From PALSA-693 sp963834725 (lineage in GTDB: Bacteria; Actinomycetota; Acidimicrobiia; Acidimicrobiales; Palsa-688): DNA of 64,000 nt. Shown here one piece after another: positions 26,152 through 34,428 of the stretch (position 1 is its first letter; the number at the start of each line of letters is the position of its first letter). The position numbers and the translations under genes are program-made. The notes below the pieces were generated by a model. That model did not search any database. It was not told the DNA's origin and worked only from the letters and a program-made list of their open reading frames with translations. Location: NCBI GenBank assembly GCA_963834725.1, contig CAWICN010000001.1, forward strand, positions 4,030,001 through 4,094,000, written 5' to 3'.

Positions 26152-26310
26152 GATCCAGCCGGGTGCACCCGTCGTGCCCATGGCCCGTCAGCAGCCCACC
26201 GTGCCGATCCAGCCGGGTGCACCCGTCGAGCCCATGGCCGGCCGGCGGCTACCGTGCCGATCCAACTGGATGCAGCCGTCGAGCCCATGGCCGGCCGGCG
26301 GCTACCGTGT
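26152..26310 (+). repeat. 53-54-bp tandem repeat (3 copies) upstream of the S51 peptidase gene
   Basis: Three copies begin at about 26152, 26206 and 26259, each starting GATCCA(G/A)(C/T) and running through a conserved CCCGTCG(T/A)GCCCATGGCC segment to ACCGTG. Unit lengths of 54 and 53 differ and do not all keep one frame, so the repeat is more likely leader sequence than coding. Any promoter for the peptidase gene lies in or upstream of it. Confidence 0.85.
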
Positions 26311-26358
26311 GCGCCCGATGGCCAAGCCACGACCAGCGCCCCGGCCGGGACGGTTCTC

Positions 26359-27039
26359 GTGACCGGCGAGCAGTCCGGTCCCCTGGCTCTCGTCGGGGGC
26401 GCCGAATGGACCCCGGATTGCACCTTCGATACCGAATTGTGGGAGGCCAGCGGCCAGGCGGAGGTGCTGGTCCTGCCCACCGCGGCTGCCTACGAACATC
26501 CGGAGCGAGCGGTCGACACCGCTACCCGTTGGTTTGCCTCCTTCGGTGCCCACGCGACCGGCCTAATGGTGCTGAGCCGCCGTGACGCCGATGACCGCGC
26601 CGCCGCCGACCGGGTTCGAGCCGCCCGCTTTATCTATCTCGGGGGCGGCTCGCCGCTGCATTTGCGTTCGGTCCTCAAGGACAGCCCGGTCTGGGCGGCC
26701 CTCGTGGAGGCCTGGCGGAACGGCGCCGTCGTGGCCGGATCGTCGGCCGGAGCCATGGTGCTCTGCGATCCCATGGTCGACCCGAGAGGTGGCGCGCTCA
26801 CGCTGGGACTGGGCCTGGTGGGCCAGCTGGCGGTCCTGCCGCACTACGACACCTGGTCGAAGGAGAAAGCCCACCGGACGGTCAAGCTGGCTACCGGCCA
26901 CCTGCGGATCGCCGCGGTCGACGAGGCCACGGCGCTGATCCGCGATCCGGACGGATCCTGGCGTACGGCCGGCGCCGGCGGGGTCATGGTGTACGTCGAC
27001 GGCCAGCCGGCCGGGCTGGAGGCGCTGGGTTCGAGGTAG
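26359..27039 (+). CDS. Cyanophycinase-like / peptidase S51 family protein
   Basis: 226 residues if started at the GTG at 26359 (VTGEQSGPLALVGGAEWTPDCTFDTELWEASG). The frame stays open upstream through the 53-54-bp repeats, but that part is not family-like. The nucleophile elbow is VVAGSSAGAMVL, the catalytic Ser being the second Ser. Preceding segments VLVLPTAAAYEHPERAV and FIYLGGGSPLHLRSVL are typical of the class-I glutamine-amidotransferase-like S51 fold, which includes dipeptidase E and cyanophycinase. The conserved late His may be LPHYDTW. Substrate unknown; the family cleaves beta-aspartyl or Asp-X bonds. Confidence 0.8.
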   Translation: MTGEQSGPLALVGGAEWTPDCTFDTELWEASGQAEVLVLPTAAAYEHPERAVDTATRWFASFGAHATGLMVLSRRDADDRAAADRVRAARFIYLGGGSPLHLRSVLKDSPVWAALVEAWRNGAVVAGSSAGAMVLCDPMVDPRGGALTLGLGLVGQLAVLPHYDTWSKEKAHRTVKLATGHLRIAAVDEATALIRDPDGSWRTAGAGGVMVYVDGQPAGLEALGSR

Positions 27040-27669
27040 CGCTCCGGCCGGCGGGGCCCGCGCCGGACCTGGACCGGCGCCTGGACGGCGGGCTGGATCG
27101 GCGGGACGCCGGCGGGAAGGGTGGACCGGCGGGACGCCGGCGGACTGGCTGGACCGGCGGGCTGCCTGGACCGGCGCTTGGCCGGATCGGCGGGGACGCC
27201 TCGGGCGCGGCCCCGAGCGGTGTCGTGGCCGTGCCGACGCCCAGCCGCCCCGCCGCCGAATCGCCCGCCCGTCCTGCCGTCTCGCCCCCAACGGCGGGAG
27301 GCCACGCATCGTGCTCGACGCTCGGCTGGACGGCCGGGTCCCGAGCGCATTGTGTTATATTTCTCGCGTAATACGCGGGAATATAACAAAAACAGGTGGT
27401 GGGCGTGCTGGATCGGCTCGAGTCGGCCCATTTCCACCACTCTGGGTGGCAACATCGGGCGAAGGCGGCCGAGACGGGCGGGGGCGGCCGGGACGGCCGG
27501 GACGGGCGAGACGGGCGAAGGCGGCCGAGACGGGCGAAGGCGGCCGAGACGGGCGAAGGCGGCCGGACGGCCGAGGAGGGGTGAGACGGGCGGCGGCGGG
27601 CAAGGCGGGTGAAATGGGCGGAGGCGGGCGAGACGGCCGACACGCCCGAGACGGACCGCCGGCCCCGGG
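27040..27669. other. 630-bp gene-free stretch of degenerate GC repeats around an AT-rich dyad
   Basis: 27045-27190 is built of imperfect GGACCGGCGGG(A/C)... repeats. 27345-27395 is the AT-rich dyad described separately. 27460-27620 is rich in GGGCGAAGGCGGCC-type repeats, with three in-register 19-bp units at 27510-27566 (GACGGGCGAAGGCGGCCGA). No convincing coding frame is seen; 19-bp periodicity argues against one. The stretch separates two convergent genes. Confidence 0.8.
27354..27387. terminator. AT-rich hairpin between convergent genes, with CGTAATACGCG core
   Basis: GTTATATT (27354-27361) pairs perfectly with AATATAAC (27380-27387). A weaker inner pairing of CTCGCG with CGCGGG closes on a TAATA loop, and an A-rich run follows. 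It lies between the convergent S51 peptidase and cyclophilin genes, so a bidirectional terminator is plausible. The core CGTAATACGCG and flanking TATATT are also found in the element at 40716-40758. Confidence 0.5.
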
Positions 27670-28236
27670 TCAGTCGGACTCGGCGATGGTGACCGACTCG
27701 ATGGTCACTCGCTCGGTGGGTGTACCCGAGCTCGTTCCGGCCGCATCGATGGCGGCGACCACGTCCATCCCGGCGACCACCTTGCCGAAGAGCGAGTACT
27801 GCGGCGGCAGGCCCACCCCCGACGGGCCACTGATCACGAAGAACTGGCTGCCGTTGGTGTTCGGACCGGCATTAGCCATCGCCAGCGAGCCGATCTCGTA
27901 GCGACCAGGCGACGGCAGCTCGTCCTCGAATCGGTACCCCGGGCCGCCCGTACCTTTGCCGGTCGGGTCCCCGCCCTGGCACACGAAGCCAGGAATGATC
28001 CGGTGAAAGATGATCCCGTCGAAGTAGTGGTACCTGGCCAGCACCACGAAGTTGTTCGAAGTGAGGGGGGCCCCGATGGGATCGAGGGCGATGGTCAGGG
28101 TCCCTTTGGTCGTAACCATGGTGGCCGTGTAGCGCTTCGAGGCATCGATGCACATCGGGGGCGGTCCATCGAATTCCCGTCGGGTCGGGCTGGACCCGTC
28201 TGCGGCCGGGCAGGGGATGGGCGTGGTCATGGGCAT
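27670..28236 (-). CDS. Peptidyl-prolyl cis-trans isomerase, cyclophilin type (cytoplasmic)
   Basis: 188 residues with no signal or membrane segment. The cyclophilin core has FHRIIPGFVCQGGDPTGKGTGGPGYRFEDE (catalytic Arg in FHRII, Gln in CQGGD), LAMANAGPNTNGSQFFVI and YSLFGKVVAGMDVVAAI. A Thr/Pro-rich N-terminus with two cysteines precedes it. It catalyses proline isomerisation during folding. The next gene upstream encodes a second, membrane-anchored cyclophilin. Between the two lie two copies of a 71-bp repeat. Confidence 0.93.
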   Translation of the reverse strand: MPMTTPIPCPAADGSSPTRREFDGPPPMCIDASKRYTATMVTTKGTLTIALDPIGAPLTSNNFVVLARYHYFDGIIFHRIIPGFVCQGGDPTGKGTGGPGYRFEDELPSPGRYEIGSLAMANAGPNTNGSQFFVISGPSGVGLPPQYSLFGKVVAGMDVVAAIDAAGTSSGTPTERVTIESVTIAESD

Positions 28237-28243
28237 GCGCTCC

Positions 28244-28387
28244 TCAGGTGTAGGGCAGTGGAGGGGAGTGAAGACGAGTGCAGGTCAGTGCGGTCGGGGG
28301 ACGGCCGGCGGTCTTCAGGTGTAAGGCAGTGGAGGGGAGTGAAGACGAGCGCAGGTCACTGCGGTCGGGGGACGCCCCGCGGCGGTC
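28244..28387 (-). repeat. 71-bp direct repeat (2 copies) between the two cyclophilin genes
   Basis: Copy 1 starts at 28244 and copy 2 at 28315; both begin TCAGGTGTA(G/A)GGCAGTGGAG and are nearly identical over 71-73 bp, with a short third start (GTCTTCAGG) at the end of the upstream cyclophilin gene. The repeats fill the whole spacer, so they are part of the shared transcript or hold the promoter of the downstream gene. Confidence 0.9.
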
Positions 28388-28388
28388 T

Positions 28389-29276
28389 TCAGGACTCGCT
28401 GATCCCAATCGACTTGACGAGGACGAGCCTGCTCGGGGCGCCACCGAGCCCGTTGTTCTGGTTGACGTTGAGCGCCAGGATCTTCTCGAGCACGTCGAGC
28501 CCGCTGATCGTCGTGCCGAAGTTGACGTACGTGCCCTGGCTGTTGAGCTGGCTGCACGCCGGGCCGGCGCAGAAGAAGTACTCGGCGCCGGCGCTGTTGG
28601 GGGCCGCGGTCCGGGCCATGGTGAGGTCGCCCGGCGCGTACTTGAACCCGGAGCCCTCGTCCTTGATGGTGTAGCCCGGCCCCGGGTCGCTGGCCGACTG
28701 GCTGTGCGGGGCTCCTCCCTGGATGATGTCGATGGAGGTGTCGGTCCGGAACATCGCCGTCCCGTCGTAGTAGTGGTACCGCGACAGCACGATGAAGTTG
28801 TTGGCGGTCATCGGGGTCTTCGTCGTGTCCAGCCGAACCACAATGTTGCCCTCGGTCGTGACAAACGTGGCGGTGTACGTCTTGCCTGCTTGCAGGCAGT
28901 TCGGCGGGGCCGCGGCGAACGACGTGACGTGCGGGTTGGGCCCGCCCGGCTTCGGGCACGGAGTGGCGCCGGTCAGCTTCGTGCCGCCCGTGACCGGTGC
29001 CGCGGTGGGTGAGGGCGCCGGCGCGGCCGTGGTCGACGACCCTGCGGCCGTGGTCGACGAGCCCACCTTCGTGGACGAGGTGGCGCCGCTGGTCGACACC
29101 TTGGACTTCCCGCTGCTCCGGGTGCCGGTGTAGATGGCCAGCCCGATCGCCGCCGCGATGATGACGCCGATGACGATGGCGCGCCGCAGCCGCGAACGAC
29201 GCCGCTGCGCCTGCTGCAGCTCAGCCATGCGTGCCGCTCGACCGGCGCGCTGGCGTTGTCGCTTCTCTGACGGCAC
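28389..29276 (-). CDS. Membrane-anchored cyclophilin-type peptidyl-prolyl isomerase
   Basis: 295 residues from the GTG at 29276. A basic N-terminus (KRQRQRAGRAARMAELQQAQRRRSRLRR) precedes one transmembrane helix (AIVIGVIIAAAIGLAIY, about residues 32-48), a Ser/Thr/Ala linker and an extracytoplasmic cyclophilin domain. The domain has NNFIVLSRYHYYDGTAMFRTD, GDLTMARTAAPNSAGAEYFFC and FGTTISGLDVLEKI. The catalytic Phe-His-Arg region reads MFRTD and the Gln region reads IIQGGAP, so activity may be reduced. It likely assists folding of exported proteins. It is divergent from lysC, 121 bp away. Confidence 0.88.
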   Translation of the reverse strand: MPSEKRQRQRAGRAARMAELQQAQRRRSRLRRAIVIGVIIAAAIGLAIYTGTRSSGKSKVSTSGATSSTKVGSSTTAAGSSTTAAPAPSPTAAPVTGGTKLTGATPCPKPGGPNPHVTSFAAAPPNCLQAGKTYTATFVTTEGNIVVRLDTTKTPMTANNFIVLSRYHYYDGTAMFRTDTSIDIIQGGAPHSQSASDPGPGYTIKDEGSGFKYAPGDLTMARTAAPNSAGAEYFFCAGPACSQLNSQGTYVNFGTTISGLDVLEKILALNVNQNNGLGGAPSRLVLVKSIGISES

Positions 29277-29397
29277 GGCGCACCAAGGTAGCCGCCCGCC
29301 CCGCCCCGACGATCGCGGCGCGGCCCGGGCCCGGGTTTTACGCGCCCTGGTTAACCCGCACTGGGCCTCGAAGACCCCATTGGTACCCTGGCTGGCT

Positions 29398-30615
29398 GTG
29401 GCCCTCCTGGTGATGAAGTTCGGCGGCACCTCCGTCGCGGATGCGGATCGCATCCGCACCGTCGCCGACTACGTGGCCCGCTCCGTCCGCCACGGCAACC
29501 AGGTGGTAGTCGCCGTCTCCGCCATGGGCAAGGAGACCGACGAGCTGCTGCATCTGGCCGAGCAGGTGTCGACCACCCAGCCGGGCCGGGAAATGGACAT
29601 GCTGGTTACCGCCGGCGAACGCAAAGCCATGGCGCTCCTCTGCATGGCGTTGCATGACGCGGGTGTCCCGAGCGACAGCTTCACCGGGAGCCAGGCCGGC
29701 ATCATCACCGACACGGCTCACACCAACGCCAAGATCGTCGAGGTTCGCGGCGACCGGCTGCGGGAGGCGCTCGACGCCGGCCGGGTCCCGGTCGTCGGCG
29801 GGGCCCAGGGGGTCTCGACCGGCCGGGACATCACCTTTCTCGGCCGGGGCGGCACCGACACCACCGCGGTGGCGCTCGCCCAGGCGCTCCAGGCCGACGC
29901 GTGCGAGATCTACACGGATGTGTCCGGGGTGTTCACTGCGGACCCGAGGGTGGTGCCCGAAGCGCGCCGTCTACGGAGGGTCAGCTTCGAAGAGATGCTC
30001 GAAATGTGCGCCGCCGGCTGCCCGAAGCCGGCGATGCGGTCGGTGGAGTTCGCTCGCAACCATGGGGTGCGGCTCCACGTGCGCTCGGCCTTCACCTGGG
30101 AGCCGGGCACCTGGATAGAGGAGGAAGACCCCGAAGTGGAGCAGGCCCTCGTGTCCGCCGTGGTCTCGGACAGTACCGAGGCCAAGCTCACCGTCACCGG
30201 CGTCCCCGACCAGCCAGGGATCGCGGCCCGGCTGTTTCGGGCCCTAGCCGACCGGTCCATCAACGTCGACATGATCGAGCAGAACGTCTCGGTGGAGGGA
30301 ACCACGGACATCTCCTTCACGGTCCCCCACGCCCACCTGGCCACCGCCGCCGAGGTGAGCCGGATGCTGCAGCCGGAGATCGCGGCCCGCGGGGTCACCG
30401 CCGATCCCGACATCGCGACGGTGTCGATCATCGGGGCCGGGATGAAGACCCATCCCGGCGTGTCGGCGACCATGTTTGAGGTCCTCGCTCACGAAGGCAT
30501 CAACATCGAGATGATCTCGACCTCCTCCATCCGGCTGACCTGTGTCGTGCGCGCCGCACTGGCCGAGACCGCCGTGGTGGCACTCCACCGGGCCTTCAAG
30601 CTGGAGGGCGAGTAG
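29398..30615 (+). CDS. lysC: Aspartate kinase
   Basis: 405 residues from the GTG at 29398 (VALLVMKFGGTSVADADRIRTVADYVA), the start that fits actinobacterial LysC; an ATG at 29413 is five residues in. The kinase core has KFGGTS, VVAVSAMGKETDELL, GGAQGVSTGRDITFLGRGGTDTTAVALAQAL and EIYTDVSGVFTADPRVVPEA. Two ACT domains follow (KLTVTGVPDQPGIAARLF and VSIIGAGMKTHPGVSATMFEVL), the usual site of lysine/threonine feedback. The asd gene follows with no spacer (TAGATG). First step to lysine, methionine, threonine and diaminopimelate. Confidence 0.96.
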   Translation: MALLVMKFGGTSVADADRIRTVADYVARSVRHGNQVVVAVSAMGKETDELLHLAEQVSTTQPGREMDMLVTAGERKAMALLCMALHDAGVPSDSFTGSQAGIITDTAHTNAKIVEVRGDRLREALDAGRVPVVGGAQGVSTGRDITFLGRGGTDTTAVALAQALQADACEIYTDVSGVFTADPRVVPEARRLRRVSFEEMLEMCAAGCPKPAMRSVEFARNHGVRLHVRSAFTWEPGTWIEEEDPEVEQALVSAVVSDSTEAKLTVTGVPDQPGIAARLFRALADRSINVDMIEQNVSVEGTTDISFTVPHAHLATAAEVSRMLQPEIAARGVTADPDIATVSIIGAGMKTHPGVSATMFEVLAHEGINIEMISTSSIRLTCVVRAALAETAVVALHRAFKLEGE

Positions 30616-31656
30616 ATGCTGACGGTCGGGGTGTACGGCGCCACGGGCCAGGTCGGCGCGGTGATGCGTGCTGTGCTCGAGGCCCGTCGTTTCCCCTATG
30701 ACCGGCTGCGACTCTTCGCCAGCGCCCGTTCCGCGGGCCGAATGCTGGATGGCCTGGTCGTGGAGGATGTGGCCGCTGCCGACCATCGCGGCATCGACGT
30801 GGCGCTGTTCTCGATGGGCGCCTCAGCTTCCCGTCAATACGGTGAAAAGGTGGCCGCCGCGGGCGCCGTCGTCGTCGACAACTCCTCGGCGTGGCGCATG
30901 GATCCCGACTGCCCGCTCGTGGTGCCCGAGGTCAACGCCGCCGACCTCGATCGCATCCCGAAGGGGATCGTGGCCAATCCCAACTGCACGACCATGGTCG
31001 CCATGCCGGTGCTGGCCCCTCTGCACGCCGAGGCCGGGCTCGAACGTCTCGTCGCCTCGACCTACCAGGCGGTCTCCGGCGCCGGCCTGGCCGGAACCGC
31101 TGAGCTGGAGGAGCAGATGCGAGCCATCGCCGACAAGGCCGCCGCGCTGGCGGTCAACGGCGCCGCCCTGGAGTTCCCGCCACCGTCGGTGTTTCCGGGA
31201 CCGATCGCGTTCAACGTCTTGCCCCACGCCGGCACCTTCGAGGGTGACGAGACGACCGAGGAGCTCAAGTTTCGCAACGAGAGCCGCAAGATTCTCCGGA
31301 TCCCGGACCTGCGGGTGTCGGTGACCTGCGTCCGGGTACCCGTGTACACCGGCCACTCGCTGGCCTTGACCGCGACCTTTGGACGGTCCCTCTCCCCCGA
31401 GCGGGCGCTCGATCTGCTCCGGGCCGCGGCGGGCGTCGAGGTGGTCGACGTGCCGACCCCGTTGCGATCTGCAGGTGGCGATACCTGCGTGGTGGGGCGG
31501 GTTCGAAGCGACGGTAGCGATCCCACCGGGCGCGGCCTGTCCCTGTTCGTGGCCGGGGACAATCTGCGCAAGGGCGCAGCCCTCAACGCCGTCCAGATCG
31601 CCGAGGCCCTTCTGGGTCGCGGCCTGATTGGGCGACGGGCGCCCGGCCTCGCCTAG
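30616..31656 (+). CDS. asd: Aspartate-semialdehyde dehydrogenase
   Basis: 346 residues starting directly after the lysC stop. N-terminal NADP loop is VGVYGATGQVGAVMRAVLE, followed by SSAWRMDPDCPLVVPEVN, active-site Cys in GIVANPNCTTMVAMPVL, and Gln in STYQAVSGAGLAG. The dimerisation/catalytic domain has NVLPHAGTFEGDETTEELKFRNESRKIL and CVRVPVYTGHSLALTATF (catalytic His). It reduces aspartyl phosphate in the shared aspartate pathway, cotranscribed with lysC. Confidence 0.96.
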   Translation: MLTVGVYGATGQVGAVMRAVLEARRFPYDRLRLFASARSAGRMLDGLVVEDVAAADHRGIDVALFSMGASASRQYGEKVAAAGAVVVDNSSAWRMDPDCPLVVPEVNAADLDRIPKGIVANPNCTTMVAMPVLAPLHAEAGLERLVASTYQAVSGAGLAGTAELEEQMRAIADKAAALAVNGAALEFPPPSVFPGPIAFNVLPHAGTFEGDETTEELKFRNESRKILRIPDLRVSVTCVRVPVYTGHSLALTATFGRSLSPERALDLLRAAAGVEVVDVPTPLRSAGGDTCVVGRVRSDGSDPTGRGLSLFVAGDNLRKGAALNAVQIAEALLGRGLIGRRAPGLA

Positions 31657-31685
31657 CCTGCCCGCCCTCATCTACCCTAACCAGC

Positions 31686-32462
31686 ATGGACATCAAAGGA
31701 ACCTCCGCCATTGTCACCGGTGGGGCGTCCGGCCTGGGCGAGGCGACGGTGCGTCTCCTCCACGACCGCGGTGCTCGCGTGGTGGTACTCGATATCCAGG
31801 ATGAGCGGGGCGAGGCGCTCGCCAAGGAGCTCGGCCTCGTCTACGCCCACGCTGACGTGACCGACGCGGACCAGGTCATCGCCGCGGTCGAGATGTCCAA
31901 GCAGCTCGGCCCCCTGCGAACGCTCGTCAACTGTGCCGGCATCGGCTCCGCCAGCCGCACCATCGGACGGGATGGCAGCTACGAGTCGGCCCACAACCTC
32001 GCCGCCTTCACCAGGGTCATCTCGATCAACCTGATCGGCTCGTTCAACTGCATTCGCCTGGCCGCGTCGGTGATGAGCCAGACCGACCCCCTGGCGGACG
32101 GTGAGCGGGGCGCCATCGTCAATACGGCATCGGTGGCCGCGTTCGATGGTCAGGTTGGCCAGGCCGCCTACTCGGCTTCGAAGGGCGGCCTCGTCGGCAT
32201 GACGCTGCCGATCGCCCGGGATCTCGCCGTGGTCGGGATCCGCGTCAACACGATCGCGCCGGGATTGATTGATACTCCGATCTACGGTTCAGGCGAAGGT
32301 GCGGAGGCGTTCAAAGCCAACCTCAAGCGCGACCTGGTGTTCCCCAACCGCCTGGGCTACGCCGAAGAGTTCGCCAGCTTGGCCCTTGAACTGATCACCA
32401 ACAGCTACATGAACGGCGACACGATCCGCCTCGACGGGGCCACCCGCCTGCAGCCCAAGTAG
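31686..32462 (+). CDS. Short-chain dehydrogenase (3-hydroxyacyl-CoA dehydrogenase type II-like)
   Basis: 258 residues, classical SDR. Cofactor loop TGGASGLG (residues 12-19), acidic residue after beta-2 (VVLDIQDERG) favouring NAD, NCAGIG near residue 80, catalytic Ser in IVNTASVAAFDG and YSASKGG. The segment RDLAVVGIRVNTIAPGLIDTPIYG is typical of the HSD17B10/FabG-like acyl branch. With the enoyl-CoA hydratase 10 bp downstream it forms a likely beta-oxidation pair. Confidence 0.9.
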   Translation: MDIKGTSAIVTGGASGLGEATVRLLHDRGARVVVLDIQDERGEALAKELGLVYAHADVTDADQVIAAVEMSKQLGPLRTLVNCAGIGSASRTIGRDGSYESAHNLAAFTRVISINLIGSFNCIRLAASVMSQTDPLADGERGAIVNTASVAAFDGQVGQAAYSASKGGLVGMTLPIARDLAVVGIRVNTIAPGLIDTPIYGSGEGAEAFKANLKRDLVFPNRLGYAEEFASLALELITNSYMNGDTIRLDGATRLQPK

Positions 32463-32472
32463 CGAGCGGTTT

Positions 32473-33240
32473 ATGGCAACCATCGAATACGCAACCGAAG
32501 GCCATCGCGCCCTCATCACCATCAACCGTCCGGAAGCCCGCAACGCCGTCAACGGCGATGTGGCGAGTGGTATCGAAGAGGCCATCGATCGCTTCGAAGC
32601 CGACGACTCCGTGTGGGTGGGAATCCTGACCGGCGTGCCGCCGGTGTTCTCCGCGGGGGCCGATCTCAAGGAGATCAACGCCGGGAGAGCGACCGCCCTG
32701 TCCACCCCGCGGGGTGGCTTCGCCGGCATCACCCGCCGGGACCGCAGCAAGCCCATCGTGGCCGCCGTTGACGGGCCGGCGCTGGCCGGTGGGACCGAGA
32801 TCGCCCTGGCGTGCGACCTCATCGTGGCGTCGGCGAACGCCACCTTCGGCATTCCCGAGGTCAAGCGCAGCCTGGCGGCCGCGGCCGGGGGGCTGTTCCG
32901 GTTGCCGCGCAAGCTGCCGTTCAATGTGGCGATGGAGATGGTCCTGACGGGCGATCCAATTGACGCCGCCCGGGCCCACCAGTTCGGTCTCGTGAATGTC
33001 CTCTGCGAGGCGGGCGAAGCGCTGGATAAAGCCAGAGACCTGGCTGGGCGCGTCGAGGCCAACGCCCCCGTGGCGGTGCGGGCCTCGCGTCGGGTGGTGC
33101 TTACCGCGATGACCGAGGACGAGGACACCGGCTGGCGCCTCTCGGCCGAAGCCATGGCCGCGGCCATGGGCAGCGAGGATTCCAAAGAAGGATTGGTTGC
33201 TTTCATCGAGAAGCGTCCACCCCGATGGACGGGGAGGTGA
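32473..33240 (+). CDS. Enoyl-CoA hydratase/isomerase family protein
   Basis: 255 residues with the crotonase fold: NRPEARNAVNGDVASGIEEAI, VPPVFSAGADLKEINAG (oxyanion hole AGADLK), and DGPALAGGTEIALACDLIVASANATFGIPEVKRSL. The catalytic Glu position is in FGIPEVK; the first hydratase Glu is not evident, so the reaction (hydration, isomerisation or hydrolysis) is uncertain. It lies in an operon with the preceding SDR and the next gene (1 bp spacing). Confidence 0.92.
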   Translation: MATIEYATEGHRALITINRPEARNAVNGDVASGIEEAIDRFEADDSVWVGILTGVPPVFSAGADLKEINAGRATALSTPRGGFAGITRRDRSKPIVAAVDGPALAGGTEIALACDLIVASANATFGIPEVKRSLAAAAGGLFRLPRKLPFNVAMEMVLTGDPIDAARAHQFGLVNVLCEAGEALDKARDLAGRVEANAPVAVRASRRVVLTAMTEDEDTGWRLSAEAMAAAMGSEDSKEGLVAFIEKRPPRWTGR

Positions 33241-33241
33241 A

Positions 33242-34087
33242 GTGACAGCTGACAATTCCGCGGCCGGCCTTACTGCCCAACTCGAGGAGGAGTGGGACGC
33301 GCTCGAAGAGGTCGGAGCCGGCCTCGATGACACCGATTGGGCTCGCCCCACCCCCTGCCCGGGCTGGCCGGTCGCGGCGCAGTTCGCCCACATCATCGGC
33401 ACCGAGTCGATGCTGCTGGGTCGGGCTCGCCCCGAGCCGAGCCCGGCGACGAGCGATCCGGGCGGCTCGGAGGCCGGCCGGCCGCCCCACGTGCGCAACG
33501 ACATCGGCGGCTTCAACGAGATGTGGGTCGCGGCGTTGGCCGCCGTACCCCGGCAGGACGTGCTGGCCCAGCTGGCCGAAGTCCTGTCCGCCCGGAAGCA
33601 GGCGGTTGAGGCTATGGGCGAGGAAGAGTTCTCTGCGCCGGCGAACACACCGATCGGGCCCGCCGATTACCGGCGGTTCATGCAGATCCGGGTGTTCGAT
33701 TGCTGGGTGCACGAACAGGATGTCCGTGACGCCATCGGGCGTCCCGGGCACGAGGGCGGCGCGGTCGTCGAGCAGTCGGTGGACGAGATCGTCCGGGCGC
33801 TCGGCTTCATTGTGGGTAAGAAGGCCGCGGCTCCGGCGGGTTCGAGCGTCACCTTCGAGCTCACCGGGCCGGTGGCGCGGACCGTTCACGTCGAGGTCGA
33901 TGGTCGAGCGGCCGTGGTCGACCGGCTGCCCGGTCCGGCCACGACGACCGTGACCCTCGGGTCCCGGCTGTTCACCCGGCTGGCGTGCGGCCGGGTCGAC
34001 CCGGCGCAGACGCTCTCCGAGGTGCACCTGGCCGGCGATATCGACTTGGGCCGGCGGGTGGTTACCAGCTTGCCGTTCACGATCTAG
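33242..34087 (+). CDS. Maleylpyruvate isomerase/DinB-type mycothiol-associated family protein
   Basis: 281 residues from the GTG at 33242. It begins LTAQLEEEWDALEEVGAGLDDTDWARPTPCPGWPVAAQFAHIIGTESMLLGR, the N-terminal helical domain of the TIGR03083/maleylpyruvate isomerase N-terminal family, with the metal His in AQFAHIIG and HEQD in WVHEQDVRDAIG. The C-terminal ~100 residues form the companion SCP2-like domain (SVTFELTGPVARTVHVEVDG, LACGRVDP). Such proteins are proposed mycothiol-dependent transferases; substrate unknown. Last gene of the SDR-hydratase operon. Confidence 0.85.
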   Translation: MTADNSAAGLTAQLEEEWDALEEVGAGLDDTDWARPTPCPGWPVAAQFAHIIGTESMLLGRARPEPSPATSDPGGSEAGRPPHVRNDIGGFNEMWVAALAAVPRQDVLAQLAEVLSARKQAVEAMGEEEFSAPANTPIGPADYRRFMQIRVFDCWVHEQDVRDAIGRPGHEGGAVVEQSVDEIVRALGFIVGKKAAAPAGSSVTFELTGPVARTVHVEVDGRAAVVDRLPGPATTTVTLGSRLFTRLACGRVDPAQTLSEVHLAGDIDLGRRVVTSLPFTI

Positions 34088-34428
34088 CGCCCCTGCGACC
34101 ACCCAGCCGGTTCGGCGGGGTCAACACCCAGAGCTCGCCAAGTGGAGTTGACCGGGGAACCAGGACGCCCACTGCGATCGGGCTCGGGCGGCCGGTCCCG
34201 CGGTCGTCGCCGGGGCGGCCGGTGCCGCGGTCGTCGCCGGGACGGCCGGTGCCGCGGTCGTCGCCGGGACGGCCGCCTGGCCATCGACCCTCGCCTCGGC
34301 GGCTGGGTCAACGAGACCTACCCCGATGGCGACGAGTTCAAGGGTGGCAGGCGCAGCTCGAGTCGCTCGCGGCACAGGCCAGTTATTTGACCGCAACCTG
34401 GCGTCCGCGATGGGCCCGCTTCTGGTCG
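34088..34428. other. 341-bp stretch without a confident gene; 27-bp tandem repeat
   Basis: Three 27-bp units at 34190-34216, 34217-34243 and 34244-34270 (GGCCGGT(C/G)CCGCGGTCGTCG...) lie in the centre. Short open frames exist on both strands (for example one containing DPRLGGWVNETYPDGDEF on the plus strand) but none has a family match or a convincing start. It sits between two convergent operons. Confidence 0.7.
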
